From Buttiauxella massiliensis (GTDB taxonomy: Bacteria > Pseudomonadota > Gammaproteobacteria > Enterobacterales > Enterobacteriaceae): 64,000 nucleotides of DNA. Below the pieces are notes generated by a model. The model was not told the origin of the DNA. It worked only from the letters and a program-made list of their open reading frames with translations, and ran no database searches. The position numbers and the translations under genes were made by a program. This document shows positions 29,562 through 40,852 of the stretch, piece by piece. Within the stretch, counting starts at the first letter, position 1. Each line of letters begins with the position of its first letter. Location of the stretch: positions 253,909 through 317,908 of the forward strand of contig NZ_LR722653.1 of the NCBI RefSeq assembly GCF_902500225.1, in the 5' to 3' direction.

Positions 29562-29590
29562 TTCCCAGGCTGAGGGAATGCACATATAAT
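29562..29590 (+). promoter_or_regulatory. Candidate sigma70 promoter of ldtB
   Basis: TTCCCA (-35), 17 bases, then TATAAT (-10), ending 64 bases before the ldtB ATG. The -10 box is perfect. Confidence 0.55.
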
Positions 29591-29654
29591 GCGCGCTCAA
29601 ATCGCTCCGTTTCTTCACTAACTAGCCTGCATGGCCATAAATACATTGCATAAC

Positions 29655-30575
29655 ATGAATATGAAACTACGCACAATTTTACTGGCATTTGTGGCTGTTG
29701 TGGCTTTTAGCAAAACAGCTTCTGCCGTGACCTATCCTCTGCCAACCGATGGCAGCCGTCTGATTGGTCAAAACCAGGTTGTCACAATTCCTGAAGGTAG
29801 TACCGCACCGCTGGAAGAATATGCAGCGCGTTACCAAATGGGTCTTTCCAACATGTTGGAAGCAAACCCAGGCGTTGACCCGTATTTGCCAAAACCAGGC
29901 ACCATCCTGAACATTCCTCAGCAGCTCATCCTGCCGGATACCGTTCATGAAGGCATTGTTATCAACAGTGCTGAAATGCGCCTCTACTATTACCCGGCGG
30001 GTACTAACACTGTAATCGTGTTGCCAATCGGTATCGGCCAGTTGGGTAAAGACACCCCACTGAACTGGACGACCAAAGTAGAACGTAAGAAAGCAGGCCC
30101 AACCTGGACGCCGACTGCAAAAATGCATGCTGAATACATCGCTGCCGGTACTCCATTACCAGCCGTTGTTCCAGCTGGCCCAGACAACCCTATGGGTCTG
30201 TATGCACTGTACATTGGCCGCCTGTATGCAATTCACGGTACCAACGCGAACTTTGGTATCGGCCTGCGTGTGAGCCACGGTTGTGTGCGTCTGCGTAATG
30301 AAGACATCAAGTTCCTGTTCGAGAAAGTGCCAGTCGGTACTCGTGTTCAGTTCATCAATGAACCAGTGAAAGCAACTGTTGAGCCTGATGGTTCTCGCTA
30401 CATCGAAGTACACAACCCACTGTCTACGACTGAAGAGCAGTTCAACTCGACTGAAATCGTGCCAATCACGCTGAAAAGCAATGTGACTGCGATTACTGCT
30501 CAGCCTGATGTTGACAGCGCTGTTGTCGATCAAGCTGTTCTGGGCCGTTCCGGTATGCCGGTTCGCCTGAACTAA
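29655..30575 (+). CDS. ldtB: LdtB (YbiS), L,D-transpeptidase
   Basis: Periplasmic L,D-transpeptidase that attaches Braun lipoprotein to peptidoglycan. Length is 306 with a signal peptide (1-24, ending TASA), a LysM-like domain (about 40-90), a YkuD catalytic domain with SHGCVRLRN (Cys210) and a C-terminal tail. The ATG at 29655 fits the E. coli N-terminus (MNMKL); a start at 29631 would add 8 residues. Next to it the synteny changes to the E. coli 48-min region. Confidence 0.94.
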   Translation: MNMKLRTILLAFVAVVAFSKTASAVTYPLPTDGSRLIGQNQVVTIPEGSTAPLEEYAARYQMGLSNMLEANPGVDPYLPKPGTILNIPQQLILPDTVHEGIVINSAEMRLYYYPAGTNTVIVLPIGIGQLGKDTPLNWTTKVERKKAGPTWTPTAKMHAEYIAAGTPLPAVVPAGPDNPMGLYALYIGRLYAIHGTNANFGIGLRVSHGCVRLRNEDIKFLFEKVPVGTRVQFINEPVKATVEPDGSRYIEVHNPLSTTEEQFNSTEIVPITLKSNVTAITAQPDVDSAVVDQAVLGRSGMPVRLN

Positions 30576-30593
30576 TCTATTGCTTGAGTAAAC

Positions 30594-30618
30594 AAGCGGC
30601 CTGCAGGCCGCTTTTTTT
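30594..30618 (+). terminator. ldtB terminator
   Basis: Arms AAGCGGCC and GGCCGCTT around TGCA, followed by seven T. Confidence 0.85.
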
Positions 30619-30700
30619 ATGCCTGCAAAACATGGTGAGATTGCCCAAAGCATTCTGGAAAGTTCCTTTGAGGAATATTTGGTATGCTCATAATTCATGA

Positions 30701-30716
30701 TGTGATCGGTAGCACA
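30701..30716 (+). promoter_or_regulatory. CRP site upstream of yohJ
   Basis: TGTGATCGGTAGCACA matches the TGTGA-N6-TCACA consensus at 9 of 10 positions. A -10-like TATGAT follows at 30733-30738, so catabolite activation of yohJK is likely. Confidence 0.55.
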
Positions 30717-30765
30717 TTTTAAGCTTTAATTGTATGATGAATGCGTTTCTTAAAGGGTAATCACC

Positions 30766-31167
30766 ATGCGTAACTTGCTCACCGTAATTTGGCAGTACCT
30801 GCGGTCTTTTATATTAATTTACATATGCTTATATGCAGGCATTGCTATCTCTTCGCTGCTACCAATCACCATTCCCGGCAGTATTATTGGCATGTTAATT
30901 CTGTTTGTTTTGCTGTCTCTGCAAATCCTGCCAGCCAAGTGGGTTAAGCCAAGCTGCCATCTGCTGATTCGTTATATGGCGCTTCTCTTTGTACCGATTG
31001 GCGTAGGCGTTATGCAGTATGTCGATGTGATTAAACAGCAATTCGGCCCGGTGGTGGTTTCCTGTTTTATCAGTACCTTGGTGGTATTAGTCATCGTGAG
31101 CTGGAGTTCTCATTTAGTGCACGGCGAACGTAAAGTTGTGGGTGAAAGTGAGGGCGAAACAAAATGA
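30766..31167 (+). CDS. yohJ: YohJ, LrgA/CidA-family inner-membrane protein
   Basis: Holin-like UPF0299 protein of 133 residues with four hydrophobic segments and the family's [13 protein letters not shown] and [12 protein letters not shown] blocks. With YohK it forms an LrgAB-type pair; in E. coli the pair has been linked to organic acid export. Its end overlaps the yohK start (ATGA). Confidence 0.92.
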   Translation: MRNLLTVIWQYLRSFILIYICLYAGIAISSLLPITIPGSIIGMLILFVLLSLQILPAKWVKPSCHLLIRYMALLFVPIGVGVMQYVDVIKQQFGPVVVSCFISTLVVLVIVSWSSHLVHGERKVVGESEGETK

Positions 31168-31859
31168 TGCATCATATCTGGTGGTCTTTACCTTTAACGG
31201 TGGTGACTTTCTTTCTCGCCCGCCAAATCGGAATGCGTTATAAATCGCCGCTGCTGAACCCGTTACTGGTTTCGATGATTGTTATCATCCCTATTCTGGT
31301 ATTCACCGGCACGCCTTATGATCACTATTTTGCCGGCAGTAAAGTGCTCAACGATTTGCTGCAACCAGCTGTCGTTGCCCTCGCGTTCCCACTGTATGAA
31401 CAGCTACACCAGATTCGCGCCCGCTGGAAATCCATTATCACCATCTGCTTTATCGGCAGCATGGTGGCGATGATTACCGGTACATCGGTTGCATTATTAA
31501 TGGGTGCCACACCGCAAATAGCAGCGTCAATATTACCTAAGTCTGTCACAACACCGATTGCAATGGCTGTAGGTGGCAGTATCGGTGGCATCCCGGCAAT
31601 TAGCGCCGTATGCGTGATTTTCGTGGGGATTCTGGGGGCGGTATTCGGTCATAGTATTTTGAATCTGATGGGTATTAAAACCAAAGCGTCTCGCGGTTTA
31701 TCGATGGGGGCTGCCTCCCACGCGCTGGGTACCGCACGTTGCGCTGAGCTGGATTTCCAGGAGGGTGCATTTAGCTCACTGGCGTTGGTAATTTGCGGCA
31801 TCATCACTTCCCTGGTTGCTCCGTTCTTATTCCCGGTGATTTTGGCTGTGTTTGGTTAA
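31164..31859 (+). CDS. yohK: YohK, LrgB-family inner-membrane protein
   Basis: A 231-residue LrgB-type membrane protein with several segments and the conserved block [33 protein letters not shown], matching E. coli YohK in length and sequence. It is translationally coupled to yohJ and likely forms a transporter complex with it. cdd follows 130 bases later from its own promoter. Confidence 0.93.
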   Translation: MMHHIWWSLPLTVVTFFLARQIGMRYKSPLLNPLLVSMIVIIPILVFTGTPYDHYFAGSKVLNDLLQPAVVALAFPLYEQLHQIRARWKSIITICFIGSMVAMITGTSVALLMGATPQIAASILPKSVTTPIAMAVGGSIGGIPAISAVCVIFVGILGAVFGHSILNLMGIKTKASRGLSMGAASHALGTARCAELDFQEGAFSSLALVICGIITSLVAPFLFPVILAVFG

Positions 31860-31900
31860 AACTTGCGAGAGATCGCGCAATTTTGTTCTTTATTTCATAT

Positions 31901-31908
31901 GTTGCATT
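31901..31908 (+). promoter_or_regulatory. CytR half-site upstream of cdd
   Basis: GTTGCATT, the CytR recognition octamer, lies next to a CRP site, as expected for a CRP/CytR-controlled promoter. Confidence 0.45.
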
Positions 31909-31913
31909 TGTAA

Positions 31914-31929
31914 TTAGATAAAGATCACA
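31914..31929 (+). promoter_or_regulatory. CRP site and promoter of cdd
   Basis: TTAGA, six bases, TCACA: 8 of 10 consensus positions. A -10-like TAAACT at 31951-31956 puts the site centre near -41.5, a class II arrangement. Confidence 0.5.
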
Positions 31930-31989
31930 TATAAAGCCCATGCAGAACCGTAAACTGCGGTTCAATTACTTGTTATGAGGCTACTACTT

Positions 31990-32874
31990 ATGCGCTCACG
32001 TTTTCAGGCTGCTCTCGCACAGCTCCCGGCTTCTCTGCAAGCCGCTTTGCAACCCTTGATTGCTGATTCTCACTTCCCGGCAATGTTTAGTGCAACGGAA
32101 GTAGATTCACTGAAAGCCCAGACCGGATTAGATGACGATGCACTGGCATTCGCTTTGCTGCCGCTAGCAGCCGCCTGTGCTCGTGCTGATTTATCTCAGT
32201 TCTATGTTGGTGCAGTGGCTCGTGGCGTAAGCGGTAATCTCTATTTTGGCGGCAACATGGAGTTTCTCGGCTCCACCATGCAGCAAACCGTGCATGCGGA
32301 ACAAAGCGCGATTACCCATGCGTGGATGCGCGGAGAAAAAGCCCTTGCTGCCATTACCGTCAACTACACGCCTTGTGGGCACTGCCGCCAGTTTATGAAT
32401 GAACTGAACAGCGGCGTGGCACTGCGCATTAACCTTCCAGGCCGTAAGCCTGCAACCCTCGGCGATTATTTGCCTGATGCCTTTGGCCCTCGCGATTTAG
32501 AAATCAAAACATTACTGCTTGATGCAATGGACCACGGCTTTGCACTGCACGGTGATGAATTAAGTCAGGCGGCTATTGCAGCGGCAAACCGCAGCCATGC
32601 GCCATACAGTAACGCGCCTTCTGGTGTGGCACTGGAAATGCGCGATGGAACGATTTTCAAAGGTAGTTATGCTGAAAACGCAGCATTCAACCCTTCCCTG
32701 CCTCCGCTACAAGCTGCATTGAATCTTCTTAGCCTCTCAGGCTATGACTACAATGAAATTCAACGAGCGATCCTTGCAGAGAAAGCCGATGCGCCATTGA
32801 CGCAATGGGATGCTACTGCCGCGACCCTGAAAGCTTTGGGCTGCCTGAATATCGACCGCGCACTTCTAAGCTAA
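31990..32874 (+). CDS. cdd: Cdd, cytidine deaminase
   Basis: Deaminates cytidine and deoxycytidine to uridine and deoxyuridine for pyrimidine salvage. The 294-residue protein has the E. coli two-domain form: an active deaminase domain with HAE (in QTVHAEQSA) and PCGHC zinc ligands, and a degenerate C-terminal copy. The ATG at 31990 gives the E. coli length and has GAGG about 10 bases upstream. The upstream CRP and CytR-like sites fit nucleoside control. Confidence 0.95.
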   Translation: MRSRFQAALAQLPASLQAALQPLIADSHFPAMFSATEVDSLKAQTGLDDDALAFALLPLAAACARADLSQFYVGAVARGVSGNLYFGGNMEFLGSTMQQTVHAEQSAITHAWMRGEKALAAITVNYTPCGHCRQFMNELNSGVALRINLPGRKPATLGDYLPDAFGPRDLEIKTLLLDAMDHGFALHGDELSQAAIAAANRSHAPYSNAPSGVALEMRDGTIFKGSYAENAAFNPSLPPLQAALNLLSLSGYDYNEIQRAILAEKADAPLTQWDATAATLKALGCLNIDRALLS

Positions 32875-32880
32875 AACTCA

Positions 32881-32908
32881 CAGAACGGGCGTAAATGCGC
32901 CCGTTCTG
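32881..32908 (+). terminator. cdd hairpin terminator
   Basis: Arms CAGAACGGGCG and CGCCCGTTCTG start 6 bases past the stop. The T-rich tail is short (AATTTT). Confidence 0.6.
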
Positions 32909-32975
32909 GCTAATTTTAATTCAACCAACTCCGTGAATCTTGCTCTTAACCACCAGGTAAAGTAGCCTTGAATAA

Positions 32976-33725
<750 letters not shown>

Positions 33726-33730
33726 AGGCA

Positions 33731-33763
33731 TAAAAAAACCCGCACATATCTTGCTGTGCGGGT
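33731..33763 (-). terminator. mglC/sanA terminator
   Basis: Arms ACCCGCACA and TGTGCGGGT; on the minus strand a run of seven T follows, so it mainly serves the mgl operon. Confidence 0.7.
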
Positions 33764-33782
33764 CTTGGTAAAACAAAGAATA

Positions 33783-34793
33783 TTACTTCTTACGAGCGTA
33801 CTTCAGGGAATCCAGGGCTACTGCGAAGATAATAATCGCGCCTTTGATAATGTACTGCCAGTAAGGGTTCACGCCGATATACGTCAAACCGTAGTTGATA
33901 ACCGTAAAGATGATTACACCGGTCACTACGCCTACAACCGTACCCACGCCACCGCTGAATGACACGCCGCCTACCACACACGCCGCAATTGCATCGAGTT
34001 CGTACATAAAGCCGAGGTTGTTGGTTGCAGAACCGATACGACCTGCTTCTAACATCCCACCGAAGGCGTAGAACACACCTGACAGCGCATAAATCATGAT
34101 CAGGTTCAGTGCAACGTTAACGCCTGAAACTTTAGCCGCTTCCGGGTTACCACCGATGGCGAAGATGTTCTTACCAAAGCGAGTTTTGTTCCAAAGCACC
34201 CATACGAACATCACAGCAAATAGCGCATAGAACGTAATGTAGGATAGCCGGAAACTTCCTAACGCAATAAAGCCCTGGGTAAATGTCGAGAAATGCGACT
34301 CAAAACCAGAAACCGGCGATGCTCCGACAAAGTCGTAATACAGGGAGTTAATACCGTAAACGATAATCATGGTACCCAAAGTGGTGATAAACGGCGTCAC
34401 GTTCAGGTAGGCGATGATAATTCCGTTCACCAGACCAATGACCGCACCGATAGAGCACACGATAAGCAGTACCACCGGGATAGGCAGGCTGTGCATCTCA
34501 GGGAAAACTTTATTGACGTTGTCCATTGATTGCAGAAGTGTAGCCGCGATTACCGCCGCAAGCCCCACCTGACGACCAGCAGAAAGGTCAGTACCCTGGG
34601 TCACAATCAGCCCCGCCACACCCAATGCAATAATAATACGCACCGAGGATTGGGTCAGGATGTTACTTAAGTTGAGTAAACTTAAAAACGTCGGATCCTG
34701 GAAAATAATAATCGCCAGTAGCACCAGCAAAACGACATAAATGCCGCCTTCTTTCAGATAAGTTAGAAAACTTTTCTTATTTAACGCACTCAT
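33783..34793 (-). CDS. mglC: MglC, galactose/methyl-galactoside importer permease
   Basis: Inner-membrane permease of the high-affinity galactose importer MglBAC. Length 336 equals E. coli MglC, with about 8-10 membrane segments and the RbsC-type block ALGVAGLIVTQGTDLSAGRQVGLAA. The ATG at 34793 is preferred to a TTG two codons earlier. It is the last gene of the operon, 20 bases after mglA. Confidence 0.95.
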   Translation of the reverse strand: MSALNKKSFLTYLKEGGIYVVLLVLLAIIIFQDPTFLSLLNLSNILTQSSVRIIIALGVAGLIVTQGTDLSAGRQVGLAAVIAATLLQSMDNVNKVFPEMHSLPIPVVLLIVCSIGAVIGLVNGIIIAYLNVTPFITTLGTMIIVYGINSLYYDFVGASPVSGFESHFSTFTQGFIALGSFRLSYITFYALFAVMFVWVLWNKTRFGKNIFAIGGNPEAAKVSGVNVALNLIMIYALSGVFYAFGGMLEAGRIGSATNNLGFMYELDAIAACVVGGVSFSGGVGTVVGVVTGVIIFTVINYGLTYIGVNPYWQYIIKGAIIIFAVALDSLKYARKK

Positions 34794-34813
34794 TTTCAAT
34801 AGCCCCTAAATTA

Positions 34814-36334
34814 TCAAAGATGCACTGACGCAAGACGTAAGATTTCGTTCTGCGTGGTTGTTTTAGTGTCTACAATTCCGGCAACAAGACCATTGCTCAT
34901 CACCAGAATACGGTCTGTAATCCCTAACAACTCCGGCATTTCGGACGAAATAATAATGATTCCTTTCCCTTTCTTAGCAAGTTCAGCAATCAGCTGATAA
35001 ATTTCGAACTTAGCACCAACATCGATCCCACGAGTTGGCTCATCCAGCATTAAGATCTCAGGCTGCGTTAACAACCAACGCCCGATAATAACTTTCTGTT
35101 GGTTACCACCAGATAGCGAACCAATAGAAGTACGGTGACCAGGTGTTTTTACACGCATTGAGTCAATTACCCATTGGGTATCACTTTTCATGCGTGAATT
35201 ATCTAATAAGCCAACTTTGTTTTTATAATTGCGAATATTAGAAATCAGCGAGTTAAAACCAATATCCAGATAGGCGTAAATCCCTGTTGAGCGACGCTCT
35301 TCGGTGACTAACGCAAAGCCATGGTTAATCGCTTCATTGGCCGAATGGTTATTAATTTTTTTACCGTGCAGATTAATGGTTCCGGCAGATTTTTCGCGGA
35401 TACCAAATAACGTTTCAACGATATCAGTACGCTTCGCACCGACCAGACCGGCAATACCGAGGATTTCCCCTTTATGTAAATCGAAGGAGACATCACGAAT
35501 TGAAGGCTGACGCAACGAAGTCAAATTACGCACTTCCAAAATCACGTCACCCGGCACGTTCTCTTTTGTCGGGAAGCGTTGGTTCAGAGAGCGTCCTACC
35601 ATCATGGAGATGATTTTATCCATGTCCAGCCCTTCTAATGGCTGGGTGGCAATCCATTGTCCGTCACGTAAGATGGTTATCTCATCACACAGCTGGAAGA
35701 TCTCTTCCATTTTGTGAGAAATATAAACAATGCCGCAACCACGCTCTTTTAATTTACGAATGATTTTGAAAAGGTGGTTAACTTCCTTTTCTGTCAATGA
35801 GGATGTTGGCTCATCCATAATGACAATTTTGGCATTGTAAGAGAACGCTTTAGCGATTTCGATCATCTGCATTTGTGATACCGATAAAGTGCCCACGCGT
35901 GCTTTAGGGTCAATATCAATATCTAGCTCATCAAAGATATGTTTGGTATCACGGTACATTTTGTCTTGATCGACAAACATACCTTTGGTTGGGTAACGCC
36001 CCAGCCACATGTTATCCATAACAGTACGTTGTAATACCAGGTTTAACTCCTGATGTACCATCGAGATACCGTTTTCCAGCGCTTCTTTAGTGCTGGAAAA
36101 ATTTACTTCTTGCCCCTGAAATAGAATGCTGCCGGAATCTTTGCTGTAGATCCCAAAAAGACATTTTAATAACGTTGATTTACCAGCCCCGTTTTCACCC
36201 ATTAATGCGTGAATAGAATGAGGACGGACTTTTAAATTAACATTATCCAGTGCCTTAACGCCGGGGAATGATTTATTAATGTTGGTCATTTCCAACAAAT
36301 ATTCCGACGACTGATTTGTAATATTGTCGACCAT
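34814..36334 (-). CDS. mglA: MglA, galactose importer ATPase
   Basis: A 506-residue double-ABC ATPase of the sugar importer class 2 type. The N-terminal domain has an intact Walker A (GENGAGKST) and signature ([14 protein letters not shown]). The C-terminal domain has a degenerate nucleotide site (GLVGAKRTD) but a good signature (LSGGNQQK), as usual in this class. The ATG at 36334 gives the E. coli length; a start at 36406 would cross the mglB-mglA hairpin. Confidence 0.95.
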   Translation of the reverse strand: MVDNITNQSSEYLLEMTNINKSFPGVKALDNVNLKVRPHSIHALMGENGAGKSTLLKCLFGIYSKDSGSILFQGQEVNFSSTKEALENGISMVHQELNLVLQRTVMDNMWLGRYPTKGMFVDQDKMYRDTKHIFDELDIDIDPKARVGTLSVSQMQMIEIAKAFSYNAKIVIMDEPTSSLTEKEVNHLFKIIRKLKERGCGIVYISHKMEEIFQLCDEITILRDGQWIATQPLEGLDMDKIISMMVGRSLNQRFPTKENVPGDVILEVRNLTSLRQPSIRDVSFDLHKGEILGIAGLVGAKRTDIVETLFGIREKSAGTINLHGKKINNHSANEAINHGFALVTEERRSTGIYAYLDIGFNSLISNIRNYKNKVGLLDNSRMKSDTQWVIDSMRVKTPGHRTSIGSLSGGNQQKVIIGRWLLTQPEILMLDEPTRGIDVGAKFEIYQLIAELAKKGKGIIIISSEMPELLGITDRILVMSNGLVAGIVDTKTTTQNEILRLASVHL

Positions 36335-36374
36335 AATTACGGTTCCAATAGTGTCACTGAGCGTAAGTTTTGAA

Positions 36375-36396
36375 CCGGGCGTATAAATACGCCCGG
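36375..36396. repeat. Intercistronic hairpin between mglB and mglA
   Basis: Perfect 10-base arms CCGGGCGTAT and ATACGCCCGG with a 2-base loop lie 20 bases past the mglB stop. E. coli has a REP here; a stem of this kind stabilises mglB mRNA and lowers read-through, giving excess binding protein. Confidence 0.65.
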
Positions 36397-36415
36397 TATA
36401 AACCAACTACATTAC

Positions 36416-37414
36416 TTATTTACCAGTAAATTCAGCCAGATTGCTCTGATCAACACCTACATAAGGGATACGAACGATTTTGTCTTCGATTTTCCACTTA
36501 GTGCCATCAGCGGCAGGCTTACCAGCGGCCAGGTTTTTAGCCAGGTCGAAGGTTGCTTTTGCCTGGTTATTAGCATCGTTCAGAACGGTACCGGCCATTG
36601 CGCCTGATTTAACCAGTGCCAGCGCTTCTGGCAGGGCATCCACACCAAATACTGGAATAGAAGATTTGTTGTGCGCTTTCAGTGCTTCAACTGCACCCAT
36701 TGCCATCGCATCGTTGTTGGCAATAACCACTTCGATTTTGTTAGCGTTCGGGCCAGACATCCATGCGTCCATCTTATCTTTCGCCTGAGCGGTGTCCCAC
36801 ATTGCAGTATCTAACTGCAGCTGTTGGGTTTTCAGACCTTTATTGTTCAACTCTTTGATAACGTAGGTCGTACGCGCTTCAGCATCCGGGTGACCTGGTT
36901 CGCCTTTCAGCAGTACGAACTGTACCTGACCATCTTTGTTAAGATCCCACGCCGGGTTAGCCGCCCAGTGTTTTGCAATCAGGTCGCCCTGAATGATGCC
37001 TGATTCTTTAGAGTCAGTACCGACGTAGTAAGCTTTGTCGTAGCTATCCAGCGCTTTGCGAGAAGGTTCTTTGTTGTAGAACACGATTGGAATGTTCTGG
37101 CCGCGCGCTTTTTCGATAACGGTGCCAGCAGCAGCCGGGTCAACCAGGTTGATTGCCAGTGCTTTCACGCCTTTTGCCAACAGTACGTCAATCTGATCGT
37201 TCTGCTTGGACTGGTCATTCTGTGAGTCGTTCATCAGCAGTTCTACGTCTGGCGAAGCTTTTGCGTCTTTCTCAATCGCTTTGCGAACCACTGACATAAA
37301 GTTATCGTCGTATTTGTAAATGGTCACGCCAATACGGGTATCAGCTGCATGAGCGGCTGCACCAAACAACATGCAAGACATAACGGCGGACAGGGTCAAA
37401 ACCTTCTTATTCAT
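36416..37414 (-). CDS. mglB: MglB, periplasmic galactose-binding protein
   Basis: Binds galactose and glucose for import by MglAC and for chemotaxis via Trg. Length 332 equals E. coli MglB, with a 23-residue signal peptide (ending AAAHA) and the PBP-I fold ([30 protein letters not shown]). It is the first and most strongly expressed gene of the operon, with CRP and Gal-operator sites about 250-280 bases upstream. Confidence 0.96.
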   Translation of the reverse strand: MNKKVLTLSAVMSCMLFGAAAHAADTRIGVTIYKYDDNFMSVVRKAIEKDAKASPDVELLMNDSQNDQSKQNDQIDVLLAKGVKALAINLVDPAAAGTVIEKARGQNIPIVFYNKEPSRKALDSYDKAYYVGTDSKESGIIQGDLIAKHWAANPAWDLNKDGQVQFVLLKGEPGHPDAEARTTYVIKELNNKGLKTQQLQLDTAMWDTAQAKDKMDAWMSGPNANKIEVVIANNDAMAMGAVEALKAHNKSSIPVFGVDALPEALALVKSGAMAGTVLNDANNQAKATFDLAKNLAAGKPAADGTKWKIEDKIVRIPYVGVDQSNLAEFTGK

Positions 37415-37633
37415 GGTATCTCCGGTTTTTTTGCAGGGTAGTTCTTAGGGGTATTCAGGCAGGCAGCGTTGTTACAAAAACGTTACTGAATGCCGAAAAT
37501 TTTTCTGTTCTAAAAAACTCTTCCGTGTTCAATAACATTCCATAACAGCTTTTATTGGTAGTTTTTTGCCGAATACCTATAAGTAAACTGATTAGTCACC
37601 GTTACATATAGTTTCAGCTGATAAGACGCTGAC

Positions 37634-37694
37634 ATCATAGTCATCGCATTGTTAATTAACTGTGAATTTACTCACAAATTGAAACCGGTTACAT
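37634..37694 (-). promoter_or_regulatory. mglB promoter with CRP site and Gal operator
   Basis: Read on the minus strand: a Gal operator ATGTAACCGGTTTCAA (37679-37694), a perfect CRP site (TGTGA-N6-TCACA, 37661-37676) and a -10 TATGAT (37634-37639). The CRP centre falls near -41.5 and the operator near -60, the architecture known for E. coli mgl, where GalS represses. Confidence 0.75.
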
Positions 37695-37706
37695 AAAAGA
37701 CTTTTT

Positions 37707-38729
37707 TCAGAGAGTGATCGGTGCCGCAATTTGCCGTGGAGCAACAGAATGGCGACGAACTAAAGTCGGCATAAAACAGTGTGTTGCACCATTATCGAGC
37801 GTTCCTGCCGCCCCTTGTAACGCCAGTTCGGTCGCCAGGCGTGCCATTGAAACAATGGGGTAACGCACCGTTGTGAGTTGTGGATCGGTGTAACGCGCGA
37901 TCGGAATATCATCAAATCCAATCACTGAGACATGATGTGGCACGACAATGCCATTGTCTTTCAAAGCAGTTAACGCACCTGCTGCCATGCTGTCGTTATA
38001 GGCAAATACCGCACTGAGTTGCAGATTGCGGCCTAACAACTCGACCATTGCCGCTTCACCACCCTGCATATCGGGTGAACCCACGCCCACCCAGCTTTCG
38101 GGCGGTACAATCCCTTGTTCACTCATGCCACGCAGCCATCCTTCCCGGCGCTGCGCGTTGTCTTCAATTGCATGGCTCGATGCCAGATATCCGATGCGCT
38201 GATGACCTTGATTAAACAGCATTCTGGTCGCCATCAAAGCGCCACTGACATTATCAAGTCCGACACATCGATGCTCGTACCCGGGCACAATACGGTTAAC
38301 CAGCACCATGCCAGGAATGTGATCGAGGAACTCGGCCAACTCTTTATCACAGAGTGCTTTAGCATGAACAATCAATGCGTTACAGCGCTGACGAATCAAT
38401 ACCTCAATGGCATGACGCTCTTTTTCTTCCTGATGGTAGCTGTTGCCAATGAGCACATATTTGTTGTGCTCTTGCGCCACAACATCCACCGCTTTGACCA
38501 ATGCGCCAAAAAATGGATCGGACACATCCATCACCACTACACCAATTGTATCGCTGACCTGCGTTGCCAGAGCCTGGGCGTTAGCATTCGGGCGATAGCC
38601 CAATTGCGCCACCGCCTGCATCACACTTTCACGGGTATCAGCGCTAACCAGCGCGCTGTTATTGAGTACACGGGATACGGTCGCCACGGAGACGCCGGCG
38701 ATTCGGGCAACGTCACGAATGGTGATCAT
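37707..38729 (-). CDS. galS: GalS, galactose-responsive repressor
   Basis: LacI-family repressor of mgl and itself, induced by galactose. The 340-residue protein has the N-terminal HTH ([24 protein letters not shown]) and the GalR/S effector domain ([32 protein letters not shown]). The ATG at 38729 matches the E. coli N-terminus; a GTG three codons earlier is possible. Its own promoter has the same sites as mgl. Confidence 0.94.
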   Translation of the reverse strand: MITIRDVARIAGVSVATVSRVLNNSALVSADTRESVMQAVAQLGYRPNANAQALATQVSDTIGVVVMDVSDPFFGALVKAVDVVAQEHNKYVLIGNSYHQEEKERHAIEVLIRQRCNALIVHAKALCDKELAEFLDHIPGMVLVNRIVPGYEHRCVGLDNVSGALMATRMLFNQGHQRIGYLASSHAIEDNAQRREGWLRGMSEQGIVPPESWVGVGSPDMQGGEAAMVELLGRNLQLSAVFAYNDSMAAGALTALKDNGIVVPHHVSVIGFDDIPIARYTDPQLTTVRYPIVSMARLATELALQGAAGTLDNGATHCFMPTLVRRHSVAPRQIAAPITL

Positions 38730-38792
38730 ATTTATCACCAGGCGAAGGAGGAATTAGTCTCATGAATGCACCCTGTATATGGCAAGGTGGCT

Positions 38793-38854
38793 ATTCTGGC
38801 AGCGACTTGGGAATGACTACGTGAGGATGATCACACCAATGAAAACGGTTACAT
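38793..38854 (-). promoter_or_regulatory. galS promoter with CRP site and Gal operator
   Basis: On the minus strand: a Gal operator ATGTAACCGTTTTCAT (38839-38854), a CRP site matching 9 of 10 positions (38820-38835) and a -10 CAGAAT (38793-38798) with an upstream TG. The CRP-operator spacing is 19 bases here and 18 at mglB, so galS is autoregulated in the same way. Confidence 0.65.
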
Positions 38855-38884
38855 ACATATCGTTAACGTTTGTGATGTATATCA

Positions 38885-40042
38885 TTATCTTGCTGGATGC
38901 TTCAGTGATACCCCTGCAGCACGTGCGGTTAGTTGTCTCCAGAGCCACTCAACAGGCCCCTGACGGAAGTAACGCAGCCAGAGCATAGAGAATAATATAT
39001 TGATTGCCCAGACAAAAGGCACAATTCCCAACAGGCTCAGGCGGTCAAACTTCATGAACCAGCCCATGCGGAAGAAAAAGGTAGTGCAAATCACTGTTTG
39101 CAGTAGATAGTTCGACAATGCCATTCGCCCGACATGCGCTATCGCATTCACCAGACGCAAGCGCGACAACTGCGGCCAGTAGCCAAATGCGAGTGCTGCA
39201 TAGCCAATAGTTTGAAACGGTGCACTCAGTTCACGCGGCGCTTGCAGCAAGAAAGCACACCAGCGATACATCCAGCCAAGATGCCACTGGGCATAAATCG
39301 CAGGAATGTTAATTAGCAACCCAACCACAATCAGCCACACGCCAATGCGGCGATAATGATGCAGACTAAACTCCCCTCGCAGCCAGCCACTGCGCATTAA
39401 TGACGCGCCAATCAGCATCATCCCCGCCAGTTGCCAACCGTATTGTGCGCCCAGAGCTACAAGGTTTGATGAGAGCAAATCGATGCGATTGCTAATGGCC
39501 TCCGTCCCGCCGTTAAGCTTCCACCACTGTTCGTACTGCAAATTTGCAGCATCAGGGATCCACGAGCGGTTCGGTGCATCGCCGGAAATAAAACCTAGCA
39601 ATAGCAGCACGCCAATACCGGTGAGATACAAGATAACGCCAGTATTAAACAATGAACGATTACCCGGTGCATCACGAATCAGACGCCAGCACACCAACCC
39701 CACTAAACCGTAGGCCAGCAAAATATCGCCATCCCAAAGGAAAATAGCGTGCATAAAACCGAGCAGAACTAATAACGTCAGACGTGACTGAATCCAGCGT
39801 TTGCCGCGATGTAACAACATCTGCAAGCCCGCGCCAAATAACAGAGCAAATAAGGTGAGGAATTTTACCTGAGCAAAGAGATCTAAAATCGCCCACGTCC
39901 AGGCATCGTGACCAGTAGCGGAACCGGACCAGGCTGGATTGAGATACGCAGCCTTCGGCAAACCGAAGGCCACGATATTAAGCAGCAGGATGCCGAGAAT
40001 AGCGACGCCACGGACAAAATCCAGCGTAACGTTTCTACTCAT
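38885..40042 (-). CDS. yeiB: YeiB, DUF418 inner-membrane protein
   Basis: Polytopic membrane protein of unknown function, 385 residues as in E. coli. It starts with the acyltransferase-3-like DFVRGVAILGILLLN, has about 8-10 membrane segments and ends with the DUF418 block WLRYFRQGPVEWLWRQLT. It follows folE by 19 bases, so the two are probably co-transcribed. A CRP-like site (TGTGA-N6-TCATT, 38871-38886) overlaps its 3' end and could belong to galS. Confidence 0.93.
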   Translation of the reverse strand: MSRNVTLDFVRGVAILGILLLNIVAFGLPKAAYLNPAWSGSATGHDAWTWAILDLFAQVKFLTLFALLFGAGLQMLLHRGKRWIQSRLTLLVLLGFMHAIFLWDGDILLAYGLVGLVCWRLIRDAPGNRSLFNTGVILYLTGIGVLLLLGFISGDAPNRSWIPDAANLQYEQWWKLNGGTEAISNRIDLLSSNLVALGAQYGWQLAGMMLIGASLMRSGWLRGEFSLHHYRRIGVWLIVVGLLINIPAIYAQWHLGWMYRWCAFLLQAPRELSAPFQTIGYAALAFGYWPQLSRLRLVNAIAHVGRMALSNYLLQTVICTTFFFRMGWFMKFDRLSLLGIVPFVWAINILFSMLWLRYFRQGPVEWLWRQLTARAAGVSLKHPAR

Positions 40043-40061
40043 ACACCCTACCTAATTAATG

Positions 40062-40727
40062 TTAGTTATGACGCACTGCGCGCAGGAATTCCTGGCGTGT
40101 ATTTTGGCTGGATTTAAACAATCCACCCAAAGATGTGGTTGTCGTCGCACTAGTCGCATCCTGCACGCCACGTGCTTTCACACAATAATGGACTGCATCA
40201 ATAGACACCGCCACATTGTTGGTGCCAAGTAAGGTTTGCAGTGCAATCAGGATTTGCTGGGTTAAGCGTTCCTGAACCTGCGGGCGCTGCGCAAAGAACT
40301 GCACAATGCGGTTAATTTTCGACAAGCCAATCACGGTATCTTTCGGCAGATAAGACACTGTCGCTTTACCGTCGATAGTCACGAAATGGTGTTCACAAGT
40401 GCTGGTGAGCGTAATGTTGCGCACGGTGACCATCTCATCAACCTTCATCTTATTCTCAATGACGGTGATTTTTGGGAAGTTGGCATAATCAAGGCCGGAG
40501 AAAATCTCATCGACATACATTTTAGCGATGCGATGTGGGGTTTCCATCAAGCTATCGTCGCTGAGATCAAGATTCAGCAACTGCATGATTTCCGTCATAT
40601 GCCCGGCAATCTCGCGTTTGCGGGTTTCGTTATCGAGCTCACGCAATTGTGGGCGCAGTGGCGTTTCCAGGCCGCGTGCAACCAATGCTTCGTGAACCAA
40701 TGCGGCTTCTGGACTTAGTGATGACAT
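40062..40727 (-). CDS. folE: FolE, GTP cyclohydrolase I
   Basis: Converts GTP to dihydroneopterin triphosphate, the first step of folate synthesis. The 221-residue protein has the GTP-CH-I signature ([19 protein letters not shown]) with zinc ligands in CEHH and HYCVKARG, and the QERLTQQI substrate segment. The ATG at 40727 is chosen by AGGAGAAAAC upstream and by the E. coli length; the open frame extends to 40775. Confidence 0.95.
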   Translation of the reverse strand: MSSLSPEAALVHEALVARGLETPLRPQLRELDNETRKREIAGHMTEIMQLLNLDLSDDSLMETPHRIAKMYVDEIFSGLDYANFPKITVIENKMKVDEMVTVRNITLTSTCEHHFVTIDGKATVSYLPKDTVIGLSKINRIVQFFAQRPQVQERLTQQILIALQTLLGTNNVAVSIDAVHYCVKARGVQDATSATTTTSLGGLFKSSQNTRQEFLRAVRHN

Positions 40728-40852
40728 GTTGTTTTCTCCTGCAGGTGTGACTGACCTCGGCCCTACATGGGGCAAAGTGTGCGCTCATTGTGCGTGAGCA
40801 CGGTCGCATAATCCAGTAGTGCGAACGATAATTATTGAAATCGTCAATACCT

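Noticed and set aside
38115-38765. Open frame of 216 codons opposite galS
   Set aside because: It mirrors conserved GalS sequence and has no supporting start signal.
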